Shown here: positions 56,500-64,000 of the stretch, in pieces
How positions within the stretch are numbered: the first letter of the stretch is position 1
How the letters are laid out: the number at the start of each line of letters is the position of its first letter
Assembly (NCBI GenBank): GCA_963760125.1
Contig: CAVXBV010000010.1
Coordinates: forward strand, 62,001-126,000
Length of the DNA: 64,000 nt
From: RYN-111 sp963760125
Lineage (GTDB): Bacteria > Actinomycetota > Actinomycetes > Mycobacteriales > SCTD01
Direction of reading: 5' to 3'
The notes under the pieces: generated by a model
Seen by the model: only the letters and a program-made list of their open reading frames with translations
Database searches by the model: none
What the model was told of the DNA's origin: nothing
Program-made: the position numbers and the translations under genes

Positions 56500-57954
56500 T
56501 CAGCAGAGCGGGTTGACCGTGCAGCTCGGACGGGTGGCCCTGACCTTCATGGGCTTGGCCATCGTGGGGCTCTTCGTCGTGCCGATGAAGATGGGCAGGC
56601 TGGTCAGGCTCTTCACGCTCTCGGAGATACCGCGCGTCGTGTCGGCGCCGACCACGAACAGGTGCCCGAACTTGTCGTAGTTGATCGTGTAGAAGTCACC
56701 GAGGCGCCGGTCGCCGGCCGGGAAGTCCGCGCTGGCATTGCAGGTCGTCCCCGACAGGCAGATCTGACCGATGTGCACCGGGCCGCCCGAGGCGTTCACG
56801 ACGGTCCACTTCGAGGGCACGAACTTCTTCGTGCCGTTCCGGCATGTGACCGTGGTGCCGTGGGCGTTCTCGGTCGCGCCGACCATCATGACGAACTGGT
56901 CAGGACGCTTGGCCGTGCGCTGCAGCCACGCGACGGCGACCTTGCCGTCGTCGCCCGCAACCACCCAGGGCCAGAGCATGTCGCCCGCGGGAGCAGGCAG
57001 CGTGACCGGGGACCCCCAGGACATCGTGGCGCGGGAGAAGGCGTTGAACGTGACGCTGCCATCACCGACGCGGGTGTCCTTGGGGCCGCCGTACCCCCCA
57101 GCGGCGGCGCGGTAGACGTTGCCGCCCTTGTCGACCGCGACCGCCCCGAAGAAGTCGACCGTCTTGTCGAGCTTCGCGCCGTCGTACGCCTTCCAGGTCT
57201 TGCCCTGGTCCGCGGAGATGGTCATGCCCTGCGGGTTGTGGGGACCGATGAGCCCGTCCGGGTTCTTCGGGTCGATGAACATCTTGGCGTCCGGGCCGTC
57301 TGCGTTGGCGCGCGACTGCAGCAGCCAGGTGAGGCCCCCGTCGGTGGTCCGGAAGATCTGCTGAAGGGTGTTGACGTAGAGGTACGCCTCGTCCTTGCGA
57401 CCGGCGGTGAGCCACGGGCGGTCGCCACTGGTGACCTCGGGGTTGCCGCGGCTGTAGGTCTGGCCGTCGTCACCGCTGGAGAAGACCGCGACGTTGGCCA
57501 GGTTGATCTCGGTGTTGTAGATGCGGCCGCCCGCGTCGATCGCGTAGTCCGGGTCCGAGAAGCCCGACGAGGTCGCGCTGTGGGGGCCGCTGCCGCTCCC
57601 CGCCAAGCCGATGTACTTCCAGGTCTTGCCGTTGTCGGCCGACCGCCAGTTCAGGGTCTGGTTCTCGTACGTCGTGGCGAGCGCCGGGGCGCCGAGCGCG
57701 AGCGACTGGGGGTCCTTGTAGAGGTGGGTGGTGCCGCCGTGCGAGGAGAGGCTGATCGACCCGTCCTGGGCGACGACGCTCACCGGCTCGCCGCCGGGGC
57801 GGCTGCTGTCGACGTACACGCGCTTGGCGAAGGAGAGCGGCGGGGCCTTGACCTCGCTGCCGCAGCCGGCGGGGGCGCCGAGCGCGGTGGTCGCGACGGG
57901 CAGACCGCCCGCGAGGACCAAGGCAGTGAGCAGGGCGGTACGGCGGCGTGACAT
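56500..57954 (-). CDS. Secreted beta-propeller (BNR/sialidase-like) protein
   Basis: The 484-residue protein begins with a signal peptide (RRTALLTALVLAGGLPVATTALGAP). At least four Asp-box motifs follow (SADNGKTW, SGDDGQTY, TTDGGLTW, SADQGKTW), which mark sialidase-type beta-propeller blades. The sialidase catalytic Arg triad and FRIP motif are not evident, so it is probably a non-catalytic exo-alpha-sialidase-like protein. The C-terminus carries two cysteines (SCTVNPLC). It is a single gene, divergent from the SUFU-like gene. Confidence 0.82.
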   Translation of the reverse strand: MSRRRTALLTALVLAGGLPVATTALGAPAGCGSEVKAPPLSFAKRVYVDSSRPGGEPVSVVAQDGSISLSSHGGTTHLYKDPQSLALGAPALATTYENQTLNWRSADNGKTWKYIGLAGSGSGPHSATSSGFSDPDYAIDAGGRIYNTEINLANVAVFSSGDDGQTYSRGNPEVTSGDRPWLTAGRKDEAYLYVNTLQQIFRTTDGGLTWLLQSRANADGPDAKMFIDPKNPDGLIGPHNPQGMTISADQGKTWKAYDGAKLDKTVDFFGAVAVDKGGNVYRAAAGGYGGPKDTRVGDGSVTFNAFSRATMSWGSPVTLPAPAGDMLWPWVVAGDDGKVAVAWLQRTAKRPDQFVMMVGATENAHGTTVTCRNGTKKFVPSKWTVVNASGGPVHIGQICLSGTTCNASADFPAGDRRLGDFYTINYDKFGHLFVVGADTTRGISESVKSLTSLPIFIGTTKSPTMAKPMKVRATRPSCTVNPLC

Positions 57955-58036
57955 GGGCGCTCCCGGTGTAGGTGCTGCTGAGTTCGCCGCCGAGCCGCCG
58001 ACTCCTGCCGCCGAGACCCGGGTGAGCTCGACTGGT

Positions 58037-58042
58037 TAGGTT
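58037..58042 (+). promoter_or_regulatory. Leaderless -10 box for the SUFU-like gene
   Basis: TAGGTT ends 6 nt before GTG 58049, favouring the second of two adjacent GTG codons (58046 and 58049) as the start. Confidence 0.45.
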
Positions 58043-58048
58043 GACGTG

Positions 58049-58630
58049 GTGGACGGCGACCAGGTGCTGATGCTGGTCGAGGCCCACCTGGCCGGAGTCC
58101 TGGGTCACGACAGTGGCCGGGCGGGGGTGAGCTTCCTCGGGACCGAGCGCGTCGACGTGCTCCGGTTCGGCCCCGACGACGAGGGCTTGGTGCGCTACGC
58201 CAGCGTGGGGATGTCCCGCGCGCCGATGGCCGATCCGGGAGCCGACCTCGTCGCGGCGCACGGCCCCCGCGCCGAGCTGGTCCTGTCGGTCCGTGGCCTG
58301 CAGGACACCGTCTTGCGCCGGCTCGCGGCGCTGGCCGCCAGCCCCGCGGTGGAGGGTGTGATCGTCAGTCCCGGAGCGGGTCTCGACGTCGGTGAGCCGC
58401 TCTGGGACGACGCGCGGTTCACCGCTGTCCTGATCGGCGAAGCCGGGGGACTGGTTCCCGACCTGCCGCTCGAGGAGGAGGAGCCCGTGCGGTTCCTCCC
58501 TGTCCTGCCGATGACGCCCAACGAGGCCGCCTGGAAGCGGGTGCACGGGGCGGCGGCTCTCGAGGAGCGCTGGCTGACCCAGGGCCTCGACCTGCGGGAC
58601 CCGCGGCGACGCGAGGCGGACCTGCGATGA
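58049..58630 (+). CDS. Suppressor-of-fused-like domain protein
   Basis: The 193-residue protein resembles bacterial SUFU-domain proteins: VLRFGPDDEGLVRYASVGMSRAPM, ELVLSVRG, a central VEGVIVSPGAGLDVG, and the late FLPVLPMTPNEAAWKRVHGA segment common in this family. Bacterial members are of unknown function, sometimes immunity-like. The GTG at 58049 is preferred because of the leaderless promoter; 58046 is the alternative. The stop overlaps the next gene as ATGA. Confidence 0.8.
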   Translation: MDGDQVLMLVEAHLAGVLGHDSGRAGVSFLGTERVDVLRFGPDDEGLVRYASVGMSRAPMADPGADLVAAHGPRAELVLSVRGLQDTVLRRLAALAASPAVEGVIVSPGAGLDVGEPLWDDARFTAVLIGEAGGLVPDLPLEEEEPVRFLPVLPMTPNEAAWKRVHGAAALEERWLTQGLDLRDPRRREADLR

Positions 58631-59673
58631 CCCCGCTCGACACGCGGTTGCGCGACCAGGCTGCCCAGTGCGCCTCGGCCGGCAGCCCGCTGACCGCAGC
58701 CCTCCTGACGGGGGCCGCCGACGACTGGGTGGCAGGGGGCGTCGTCCGGGAGCTCCTGGCGCCGTACGAGCACGACCCCTCGGGCTCGGTGCTGTCCCTG
58801 CGCTTCGCCGGGGCGCTGCACCGGCTGGTCCTGGAGCGCCGCGCCCCGGAGCTGGCCCTCTACTACCCGAGCGTCGGCGGGACAGCCGCTCCTTCGGGGC
58901 TCTGGCCGGTCGCGGAGCGGGCGGTCGCCGAGCACCTGGAGGAGCTGCGCGAGCTCGTGACCCGTCCCGTGCAGACCAACGAGGTCGGGCGCTCCGCCGC
59001 GCTGTACGGCGCGCTGCTGCTCCTCGACGGACCGCTGCGCCTGCTGGAGATCGGTGCCTCCGCCGGCCTGAACCTGCGCTGCGACGCCTTCGCCTACGAC
59101 CTCGGTGCGGGCGAGGTGCTGGGTGACGCGCGCAGTCCGGTCCGGCTCGAACGGCCGTGGGAGGGGTCCTGGCCCACCGGGCCGGCTCCCCAGATCGTCG
59201 ACCGGGCGGGGTGCGACCCCGGTCCGCTCGACCCGACGTCGACCGAGGACCGGCTCACCCTCACGTCGTACGTCTGGGCGGACCAGGTCCCGCGCCTCGA
59301 GCGGCTGCGTGGGGCGCTGCAGGTCGCCGAACGCGTCCCCGCTCGGGTCGAACGAGCGGGTGCCCTGGAGTTCCTTCTGCGCGAGCTCGCTGTTCCCGCG
59401 CCCGGCGTCACGACCGTCGTCTGGCACAGCGTCGTCTGGCAGTACGTCGCTCCCGAGGAGCGGGCCGCGGTGGATGCCCTGCTCGCGCGAGCGGGGACCG
59501 CGGCCACGGAGGCCGCGCCACTGGTGCGGGTGTCCCTCGAGCCGGAGCGGGTCGGCGGGGGTGACGTCGCGTTCCGCGTCCACGTGCAGCGCTGGCCGAC
59601 CGGTGAGCGGGTGCAGGTGGCGGACGCGCTCGGCCACGGTCCGCCGGTGCTCTGGAACGGTGCGAGGATCTGA
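58627..59673 (+). CDS. DUF2332 family protein
   Basis: The 348-residue protein matches DUF2332, with RPVQTNEVGRSAALYGALLLL, a GASAGLNLR motif resembling a SAM-binding glycine loop (LLEIGASAGLNL, about 139-150), and VWHSVVWQYV late. A methyltransferase-like activity is possible but unproven. ATG 58627 is coupled to the upstream SUFU-like stop (ATGA). A DCC-family gene starts 2 nt after its stop. Confidence 0.88.
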   Translation: MTPLDTRLRDQAAQCASAGSPLTAALLTGAADDWVAGGVVRELLAPYEHDPSGSVLSLRFAGALHRLVLERRAPELALYYPSVGGTAAPSGLWPVAERAVAEHLEELRELVTRPVQTNEVGRSAALYGALLLLDGPLRLLEIGASAGLNLRCDAFAYDLGAGEVLGDARSPVRLERPWEGSWPTGPAPQIVDRAGCDPGPLDPTSTEDRLTLTSYVWADQVPRLERLRGALQVAERVPARVERAGALEFLLRELAVPAPGVTTVVWHSVVWQYVAPEERAAVDALLARAGTAATEAAPLVRVSLEPERVGGGDVAFRVHVQRWPTGERVQVADALGHGPPVLWNGARI

Positions 59674-59675
59674 GG

Positions 59676-60065
59676 GTGGGCACCCTGGTCTTCGACGGCG
59701 ACTGCGCCTTCTGCACGTCTTCGGTGCGTGCCGCGCATCGGCTCGGCCTGCGGCCGGACGTCGTGATCGCCTGGCAGTTCGCGGATCTCGCTGCGCTGGG
59801 GCTCACCGAGGAGCAGTGTGCCTCCGCCCTGCAGTGGGTTTCGGGGTCGCGAGTGGCCAGTGGTCACGAGGCCGTGGCGCGCATGATGCTCGCGGGACCG
59901 CTGCCCTGGCGGCCGATAGGGCTGCTCCTGCTCACCCCGCCGGTCTCGTGGGTGGCGGCGCGCCTCTACCGCTGGGTCGCCGACCATCGCGGGTCGTTAC
60001 CGGGCGGCACCCCCGCCTGCGCCCTGCCGCCGGACCCGCCCACCACCACCCCGACGGCCCGGTGA
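59676..60065 (+). CDS. DCC-family (DUF393) thiol-disulfide oxidoreductase-like protein
   Basis: The 129-residue protein opens with the signature VFDGDCAFC (the DxxCxxC type motif of the DCC family) and shows a hydrophobic segment near 75-100. The family is predicted to be thioredoxin-like. The C-terminal 20 residues are Pro/Thr-rich. GTG 59676 follows the DUF2332 gene by 2 nt, so the three genes 58049-60065 form one operon. Confidence 0.85.
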   Translation: MGTLVFDGDCAFCTSSVRAAHRLGLRPDVVIAWQFADLAALGLTEEQCASALQWVSGSRVASGHEAVARMMLAGPLPWRPIGLLLLTPPVSWVAARLYRWVADHRGSLPGGTPACALPPDPPTTTPTAR

Positions 60066-60116
60066 TCGCCGTCACGCTGCCAGACTGTGGGTCACCATCA
60101 GCAGAGGGAGATCGAC

Positions 60117-60617
60117 GTGCAGTTCGGCCGCAGCTACGAGGAGTTCGAGGTCGGGGCGGTCTACAAGCACTGGCCCGGTAAGACGGTCACGGAGTACGAC
60201 GACCACTTGTTCTGTCTGCTCACGATGAACCACCACCCGCTGCACCTGGACGCCAACTACGCGACCACGACGCCGCAGGGCAAGAACGTCGTCGTGGGCA
60301 ACTACGTGTACTCGCTGCTGCTGGGCATGTCGGTCGCCGACGTGTCAGGGAAGGCCATCGCGAACCTCGAGGTCGAGTCGCTCAAGCACGTCTTCCCGAC
60401 GTTCCACGGGGACACCATCTACGGGCAAACCGAGGTCCTGGACAAGACCGAGAGCAAGTCCAAGGACGACCGCGGGATCGTCTACGTGGAGACCAAGGGC
60501 TACAACCAGGACGGCGTTCTGGTGTGCATCTTCCGCCGCAAGGTCATGGTCCCCAAGGACAGCTACCTCCAGGCGCGAGGTGGCGAGCAACCGGGTCGGC
60601 CGACCCTGCAGGAGTAG
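60117..60617 (+). CDS. MaoC-family hydratase (mesaconyl-CoA hydratase-like)
   Basis: The 166-residue hot-dog-fold protein has the opening FGRSYEEFEVGAVYKHWPGK, a hydratase-2 active-site region around TMNHHPLHLDANYA (catalytic Asp/His type), and VESLKHVFPTFHGDTIYG. As recalled, it closely matches the MaoC protein of Streptomyces ethylmalonyl-CoA clusters, where mesaconyl-CoA is hydrated to methylmalyl-CoA. GTG 60117 follows AGAGGGAGA at 60103-60111. It is separate from the other pathway candidates in this window. Confidence 0.88.
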   Translation: MQFGRSYEEFEVGAVYKHWPGKTVTEYDDHLFCLLTMNHHPLHLDANYATTTPQGKNVVVGNYVYSLLLGMSVADVSGKAIANLEVESLKHVFPTFHGDTIYGQTEVLDKTESKSKDDRGIVYVETKGYNQDGVLVCIFRRKVMVPKDSYLQARGGEQPGRPTLQE

Positions 60618-60646
60618 GAACGGCCCCAGTCGGGCACAGTGAGCGC

Positions 60647-60829
60647 ATGGAGCTCATCGTGATCCTCGTCGTCGTCATGCTCGTCGCCGCCATGTTCTTC
60701 GCGGCCGGCGGCCTCAACCGCGGCCGGGGCACGGTCCGCCGCAGCCGCGTGGTGCGCGAGGCCGCGCCCGTGGAGCGGACCGTCGTGCGCGAGCGCACCG
60801 TCGAGACCGATCGCGACACGCTGCTCTGA
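60647..60829 (+). CDS. Small single-TM membrane protein
   Basis: The 60-residue protein has one TM helix (LIVILVVVMLVAAMFFAAGG, residues 3-22) and a basic, Arg/Val-rich cytoplasmic tail. I do not recognise a family. ATG 60647 has a CACAGT box 6 nt upstream, a weak leaderless signal. Codon use is normal. Confidence 0.6.
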   Translation: MELIVILVVVMLVAAMFFAAGGLNRGRGTVRRSRVVREAAPVERTVVRERTVETDRDTLL

Positions 60830-60897
60830 CATCCGTCTCGTCCCGGTTCGCCGGGTCTGGGCTTGACGGGACCGCCTCACCGGCGGAACGTCGGGGG

Positions 60898-61515
60898 ATG
60901 ACCGCCCCCGCGACGTGTCCGCGCTGTTCCGGAACGCTGAGGCCGCCGGGCCTGATGTCCAGCGACTGGGTCTGCGAGGTCCACGGTCGCGTCGCCCCGT
61001 ACCACCGCTCGACCCCCGAGGCCCTGCGGACCGTCACCGACCGGGCCACCGTGCCGGTGTGGAGCCCCCTCCCGCTGCTGTCGGCGTGGACCATGACGGG
61101 TCTGGGCTGGTGCGGTGACGAGCGCTCAGGGGCCTGCGCGACGGTGCTGGCCGTGTCCGGTCCCTCGCCCCTGGGAGGGCCGGCGGATGTGCTGCTCGTG
61201 GCGGAGGAACCGGGTGTCGGCCTGGGTGCGCGGCTGGCGGGCCTGGAGGGGACGGACCCGACGGCCAGCGTCGACGGGGCCCCGGACGCCAAGATCCTGG
61301 CCGCAGGGCATCCCACACCGCTGTGGCGCTCGGGGTCCGCCGGCGACCGGACGGCTTTCGTCGGCGAGGCGGCCGGAGTCTGGTTGTGGGCCGTGGTCTG
61401 GCCGGCTGCCGCTGAGCTGATCCTGCTCGAGCACGTGGACCTGCACGACCTGCGGCACGACGCGCACGCCAGCCTGCTCCTGCCGACCGGGGCCCCGTCG
61501 CCCCGCTTGCCCTGA
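60898..61515 (+). CDS. DUF6758-like protein with N-terminal zinc-ribbon motif
   Basis: The 205-residue protein starts with TCPRCSGTLRPPGLMSSDWVC (CxxC then a later CxxH-like pair), a likely zinc knuckle. It continues with a conserved WTMTGLGWCGDE segment and an alpha/beta region including VLLVAEEPGVGLGARLAGLEG. It looks like DUF6758 of actinobacteria, which is often next to PHP and MarC genes, as here. Function is unknown. Confidence 0.8.
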   Translation: MTAPATCPRCSGTLRPPGLMSSDWVCEVHGRVAPYHRSTPEALRTVTDRATVPVWSPLPLLSAWTMTGLGWCGDERSGACATVLAVSGPSPLGGPADVLLVAEEPGVGLGARLAGLEGTDPTASVDGAPDAKILAAGHPTPLWRSGSAGDRTAFVGEAAGVWLWAVVWPAAAELILLEHVDLHDLRHDAHASLLLPTGAPSPRLP

Positions 61516-61557
61516 CGCGGAGGCGCCGCTGTGGGGCTCGTCGTGGGCGCACGCCGC

Positions 61558-61563
61558 TAGCCT
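61558..61563 (+). promoter_or_regulatory. Leaderless -10 box for the PHP gene
   Basis: TAGCCT ends 6 nt before GTG 61570. Confidence 0.5.
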
Positions 61564-61569
61564 TCGCGC

Positions 61570-62406
61570 GTGACCCCGCGCATCGATCTGCACACCCACT
61601 CCACGGCTTCCGACGGAAGCACGTCGCCGACCGACCTCGTGGTCGAAGCGCGGGCTGCGGGCCTCGACGTCGTGGCCCTCACCGACCACGACACGACGGC
61701 CGGGTGGGACGCCGCCGCGAATGCCTTGCCCGCCGGGCTGCGGTTGGTGCGCGGGGCGGAGATCTCCTGCGTGGCCGAGGGAATCAGCTTGCACCTGCTG
61801 GCCTACCTCTTCGACCCGACGTACGCACCGCTGCTGAACCGGCTGGCCGAGCTGCGGGACAGCCGTCGCGCGCGAGCACAGCAGATGGTCGCCCTGCTGG
61901 CCGCGGACGGGCACCCGGTCGACGCCGACCTGCTGCCGGCCGAGGGCACGCTGGGTCGGCCGCACGTGGCCAACGTCCTCATCGCCGCCGGGTTGGTGCC
62001 GAGCATCAAGGAGGCCTTCACCCCTGACTGGATCGGTTCGCGCGGTCGCTACTGGGTGCCGAAGGTCGACTTCCCCGTCCTGGAGGCGATCTCGCTGGTA
62101 CGGGCGGCGGGTGGGGTGCCGGTGTTCGCCCACCCCCGGGCGACGGTCCGGGGAAAGACGGTCAGCGATGACACGATCCGCGCGATGGCTTCGGCCGGTC
62201 TGGCAGGGCTCGAGGTCGACCACGACGACCACCTCCCGGAGGCACGTGCCGAGCTGCGGGAGCTCGCCGCCGAGCTCGACCTGCTGACCACCGGGTCCAG
62301 CGACTTCCACGGACGTCACAAGGCCGTCGCTCTGGGGGCGCACCTGACGACCGAGTCAGCGCTGGAGCTGATCGCCGACCAGGCAAGCGGAGTGGAGGTC
62401 CTGTGA
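61570..62406 (+). CDS. PHP-domain phosphoesterase (RNase AM / nucleoside-bisphosphate phosphatase type)
   Basis: The 278-residue protein has the PHP metal-binding pattern: DLHTHSTASDG (residues 6-16), TDHDTTAGW, RGAEISC, FAHPRA and a terminal GSSDFHG. The insert domain in the middle (PHVANVLIAAG) matches the YciV/RnmB-like subgroup that removes 5' nucleotides from RNA or dephosphorylates 3',5'-bisphosphates. The GTG is supported by a leaderless box. The marC gene overlaps its stop as GTGA. Confidence 0.92.
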   Translation: MTPRIDLHTHSTASDGSTSPTDLVVEARAAGLDVVALTDHDTTAGWDAAANALPAGLRLVRGAEISCVAEGISLHLLAYLFDPTYAPLLNRLAELRDSRRARAQQMVALLAADGHPVDADLLPAEGTLGRPHVANVLIAAGLVPSIKEAFTPDWIGSRGRYWVPKVDFPVLEAISLVRAAGGVPVFAHPRATVRGKTVSDDTIRAMASAGLAGLEVDHDDHLPEARAELRELAAELDLLTTGSSDFHGRHKAVALGAHLTTESALELIADQASGVEVL

Positions 62407-63017
62407 GCGCCGTCCTCGACACCGCGCTGTTCGGGGCCGTCTTCGTCACCCTCTCGGTCATCATGGACCCGCTGGGCAACGTGCCGCTGTTCCTCGGACT
62501 CACCGCCGGCCGGACCAACAAGAAGCGCCGCAAGCTCGCCGCCCAGGCCGTTCTCGTCTCGCTGCTCGTGATCTCGCTGTTCGCCGTGCTGGGCCAGCAG
62601 ATCCTGAGCTACCTCGGCATCGGCATCCCTGCGTTGCAGGGCGCGGGCGGTCTGCTGCTCACGATCGTGGCGCTCGAGCTGCTGACCGACAAGGAGGACG
62701 ACCCGACGGAGATCGACAACGTCAACGTGGCCCTCGTCCCGTTGGGGACTCCCCTTCTCGCGGGCCCGGGAGCGATCGTCGCCACCATCGTCTTCGTCCA
62801 GAAGTCGCACGGGGTCGCGGACCACGTCGCCATCGCCGCCGGGATCGTCGCGGTTCACGTCATCGTGTTCCTCTGCCTGTTCTTCAGCGTCACCATCACC
62901 AAGCTCATCCGCGAGTCCGGGATCGTGCTGCTCACCCGCATCTCCGGGCTCCTCCTGTCCGCCATCGCCGTGCAGCTCATCGCCGACGGGGTGAAGGGGT
63001 TCATCGCCGCGGGGTGA
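62403..63017 (+). CDS. MarC-family membrane protein
   Basis: The 204-residue protein has six predicted TM helices and the MarC signatures VIMDPLGNVPLFLGLT and VPLGTPLLAGPGAI. The family has no demonstrated substrate in spite of its name. GTG 62403 overlaps the PHP stop. The next gene starts 22 nt downstream. Confidence 0.92.
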   Translation: MSAVLDTALFGAVFVTLSVIMDPLGNVPLFLGLTAGRTNKKRRKLAAQAVLVSLLVISLFAVLGQQILSYLGIGIPALQGAGGLLLTIVALELLTDKEDDPTEIDNVNVALVPLGTPLLAGPGAIVATIVFVQKSHGVADHVAIAAGIVAVHVIVFLCLFFSVTITKLIRESGIVLLTRISGLLLSAIAVQLIADGVKGFIAAG

Positions 63018-63039
63018 TCCGCTGAGGCACGATGAGGCC

Positions 63040-64000
63040 ATGCCTGGTCTCCGCGTGCTGCTCGTCGCTCTGCTCGCCGCTGTCGTCACGCTCGCGCCGG
63101 GGATCGCGTACGCCGAGAACGCCGCCCAGGTCGCGTCGGCGCTGAGGACGAGCCCGGTCTACCAGGCCAACGGACTCAACCTGATCGACGTGCCGTCGGT
63201 GACCTCGGAGGTCAGCGGGACGAACCCGCAGGTGTACGTCGCGGTGCTCGCAGCAGGGGCCGCCTCGACCGCCCAGGAAGCCGATGACCTCGCGACCGAG
63301 ATCGGCCGAGCCCTCGGCGTCAGCAACGCCGTCGTCCTCGTCGTCACCGCGAGCAAGCACCTCGGGGCGGGGGAGGGCAGCGCGGCCGCGGCCCAAGGGG
63401 TCAGCGCAGACTCCGCGCTCGCTGACGAGCTCGCCACGGACCGTGGCGGCTTCACCAAGGACAACGTGACGGCCTTCGTCCTGTCGTTCTCCCAGCGGAT
63501 CGCCCAGCAGGCCAGCAGCGGTGGCAGCGCGTCCGGCAACGGGAGCGTCGACAGCACCTCGCGCTCCTCGGGCGCCGGCGGGCTCTGGCTGGTGGGTGGC
63601 GTCCTCGTGGCCGGCGGAGTCGGGACGGCGCTGGTCGTGCGCTCCGGCCGGCGGCGGCGCGACCGCCTGAACGAGGGACTCAAGGTCGAGGTCGAGCAGC
63701 TCTACAACCGGCTGGCCAACGACGTCATGACCATCGACACCAAAGACGACGCCGTCGCGCGGCAGGCGATGTCCGACGCGGGCGAGCGGTACAACGCCAC
63801 GGGGGCTGCCCTCGCCGAGGCCGACAGCCCGCCGGAGTTCGCGGCCGCTCGTCGCTGCGCCGTCGAGGGCCTCACCGCAGCCCGCACCGCCCGCACCGCC
63901 CTCGGCCTCGACCCCGGCCCGGAGATCCCCATGGCCTACGGCGTCGGGCAGCAGCTCACGGCAGACCAGCAGGTGACGTTCGGCGGGACGACCTACGACG
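63040..64000 (+). CDS. TPM-domain-like secreted/membrane protein (3' end outside window)
   Basis: The frame from ATG 63040 is open to the window end (320 codons). It begins with a signal peptide (VLLVALLAAVVTLAPGIAYA). A TPM-like domain follows (residues 25-150), then a Gly/Ser linker, a TM helix near 182-202 and a long cytoplasmic region. It resembles actinobacterial DUF6676/Rv1476-type proteins. Function is unknown. It follows marC by 22 nt and may be co-transcribed. Confidence 0.75.
   Translation, partial: MPGLRVLLVALLAAVVTLAPGIAYAENAAQVASALRTSPVYQANGLNLIDVPSVTSEVSGTNPQVYVAVLAAGAASTAQEADDLATEIGRALGVSNAVVLVVTASKHLGAGEGSAAAAQGVSADSALADELATDRGGFTKDNVTAFVLSFSQRIAQQASSGGSASGNGSVDSTSRSSGAGGLWLVGGVLVAGGVGTALVVRSGRRRRDRLNEGLKVEVEQLYNRLANDVMTIDTKDDAVARQAMSDAGERYNATGAALAEADSPPEFAAARRCAVEGLTAARTARTALGLDPGPEIPMAYGVGQQLTADQQVTFGGTTYD

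Overview
The window is 64 kb of very GC-rich, densely coded DNA from an actinomycete chromosome. Many genes start with GTG, many neighbours overlap by 4 nt (GTGA or ATGA), and there is a mycothiol gene (mshB), a TypA GTPase, a DUF3117 protein, a 7Fe ferredoxin next to dapC, and the cassette O-methyltransferase / sigE / anti-sigma / htrA / tatB / mrp. As I recall it, the order typA, mshB, fdxA-dapC, dapD/dapE, LOG, DUF3117, sigE cassette, mrp, MgtE-N/CBS protein follows the Rv1165-Rv1232c stretch of Mycobacterium tuberculosis, so most of the window is a conserved actinobacterial backbone with insertions. Nothing indicates a mycolate-forming genus. A non-mycolic, Nocardioides- or Frankia-like actinomycete is my best guess, but I cannot name it. 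I see no rRNA, complete tRNA, insertion sequence, prophage or CRISPR array. No gene-free stretch exceeds 300 nt; the largest, about 235 nt, lies upstream of citrate synthase.

Layout. 1-8.4 kb: a glycosyltransferase/GtrA protein running in frame into a P-loop domain, citrate synthase, a Nudix hydrolase, a YbaK deacylase, an MFS/cyclic-nucleotide-binding fusion, TypA and a YqgE protein. 8.4-14.6 kb: a large hybrid histidine kinase, MshB and an unusual FtsH-like membrane protease. 14.6-21.5 kb: a chemotaxis-like cassette (CheW, two 6-TM receptors sharing an 837-nt identical segment, a CheA-receiver fusion and a receiver-GAF protein) without cheR, cheB, a simple cheY or flagellar genes. 21.5-30.4 kb: a DksA-type zinc finger, a catalytically empty CysRS/MshC-like protein, ferredoxin, lysine/DAP biosynthesis (dapC, dapD, dapE), two LOG-family genes and a DivIVA-domain membrane protein. 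30.4-34.6 kb: enoyl-CoA hydratase, DUF3117, leucyl aminopeptidase (frameshifted) and a 13E12-type HNH endonuclease. 34.8-40.6 kb: the SigE envelope-stress cassette. 40.7-46.9 kb: a reductase-desaturase pair, two HpcH/CitE lyases, MarR and AzlCD. 46.9-52.5 kb: a lipase-like hydrolase, a type II/IV secretion ATPase fused to zinc ribbons and a receiver, a DUF1003 protein and an MgtE-N/CBS protein. 52.5-64 kb: SDR (frameshifted), PhzF, EamA, acyl-CoA dehydrogenase, a BNR-repeat secreted protein, small metabolic genes, MaoC, PHP, MarC and a partial TPM-like membrane protein.

How the genes may work together. The acyl-CoA dehydrogenase, MaoC hydratase and two HpcH-type lyases look like separated parts of the ethylmalonyl-CoA pathway. 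The chemotaxis-like cassette and the receiver-tagged secretion ATPase could both belong to a surface-appendage control circuit, which is inference only. At least fourteen genes have a TAnnnT box exactly 6-7 nt before the start codon, the signature of leaderless mRNAs. Two genes appear to start at CTG inside a CTGA overlap. Three reading frames are broken by 1-nt indels in G runs or a short tandem repeat, which may be assembly errors.
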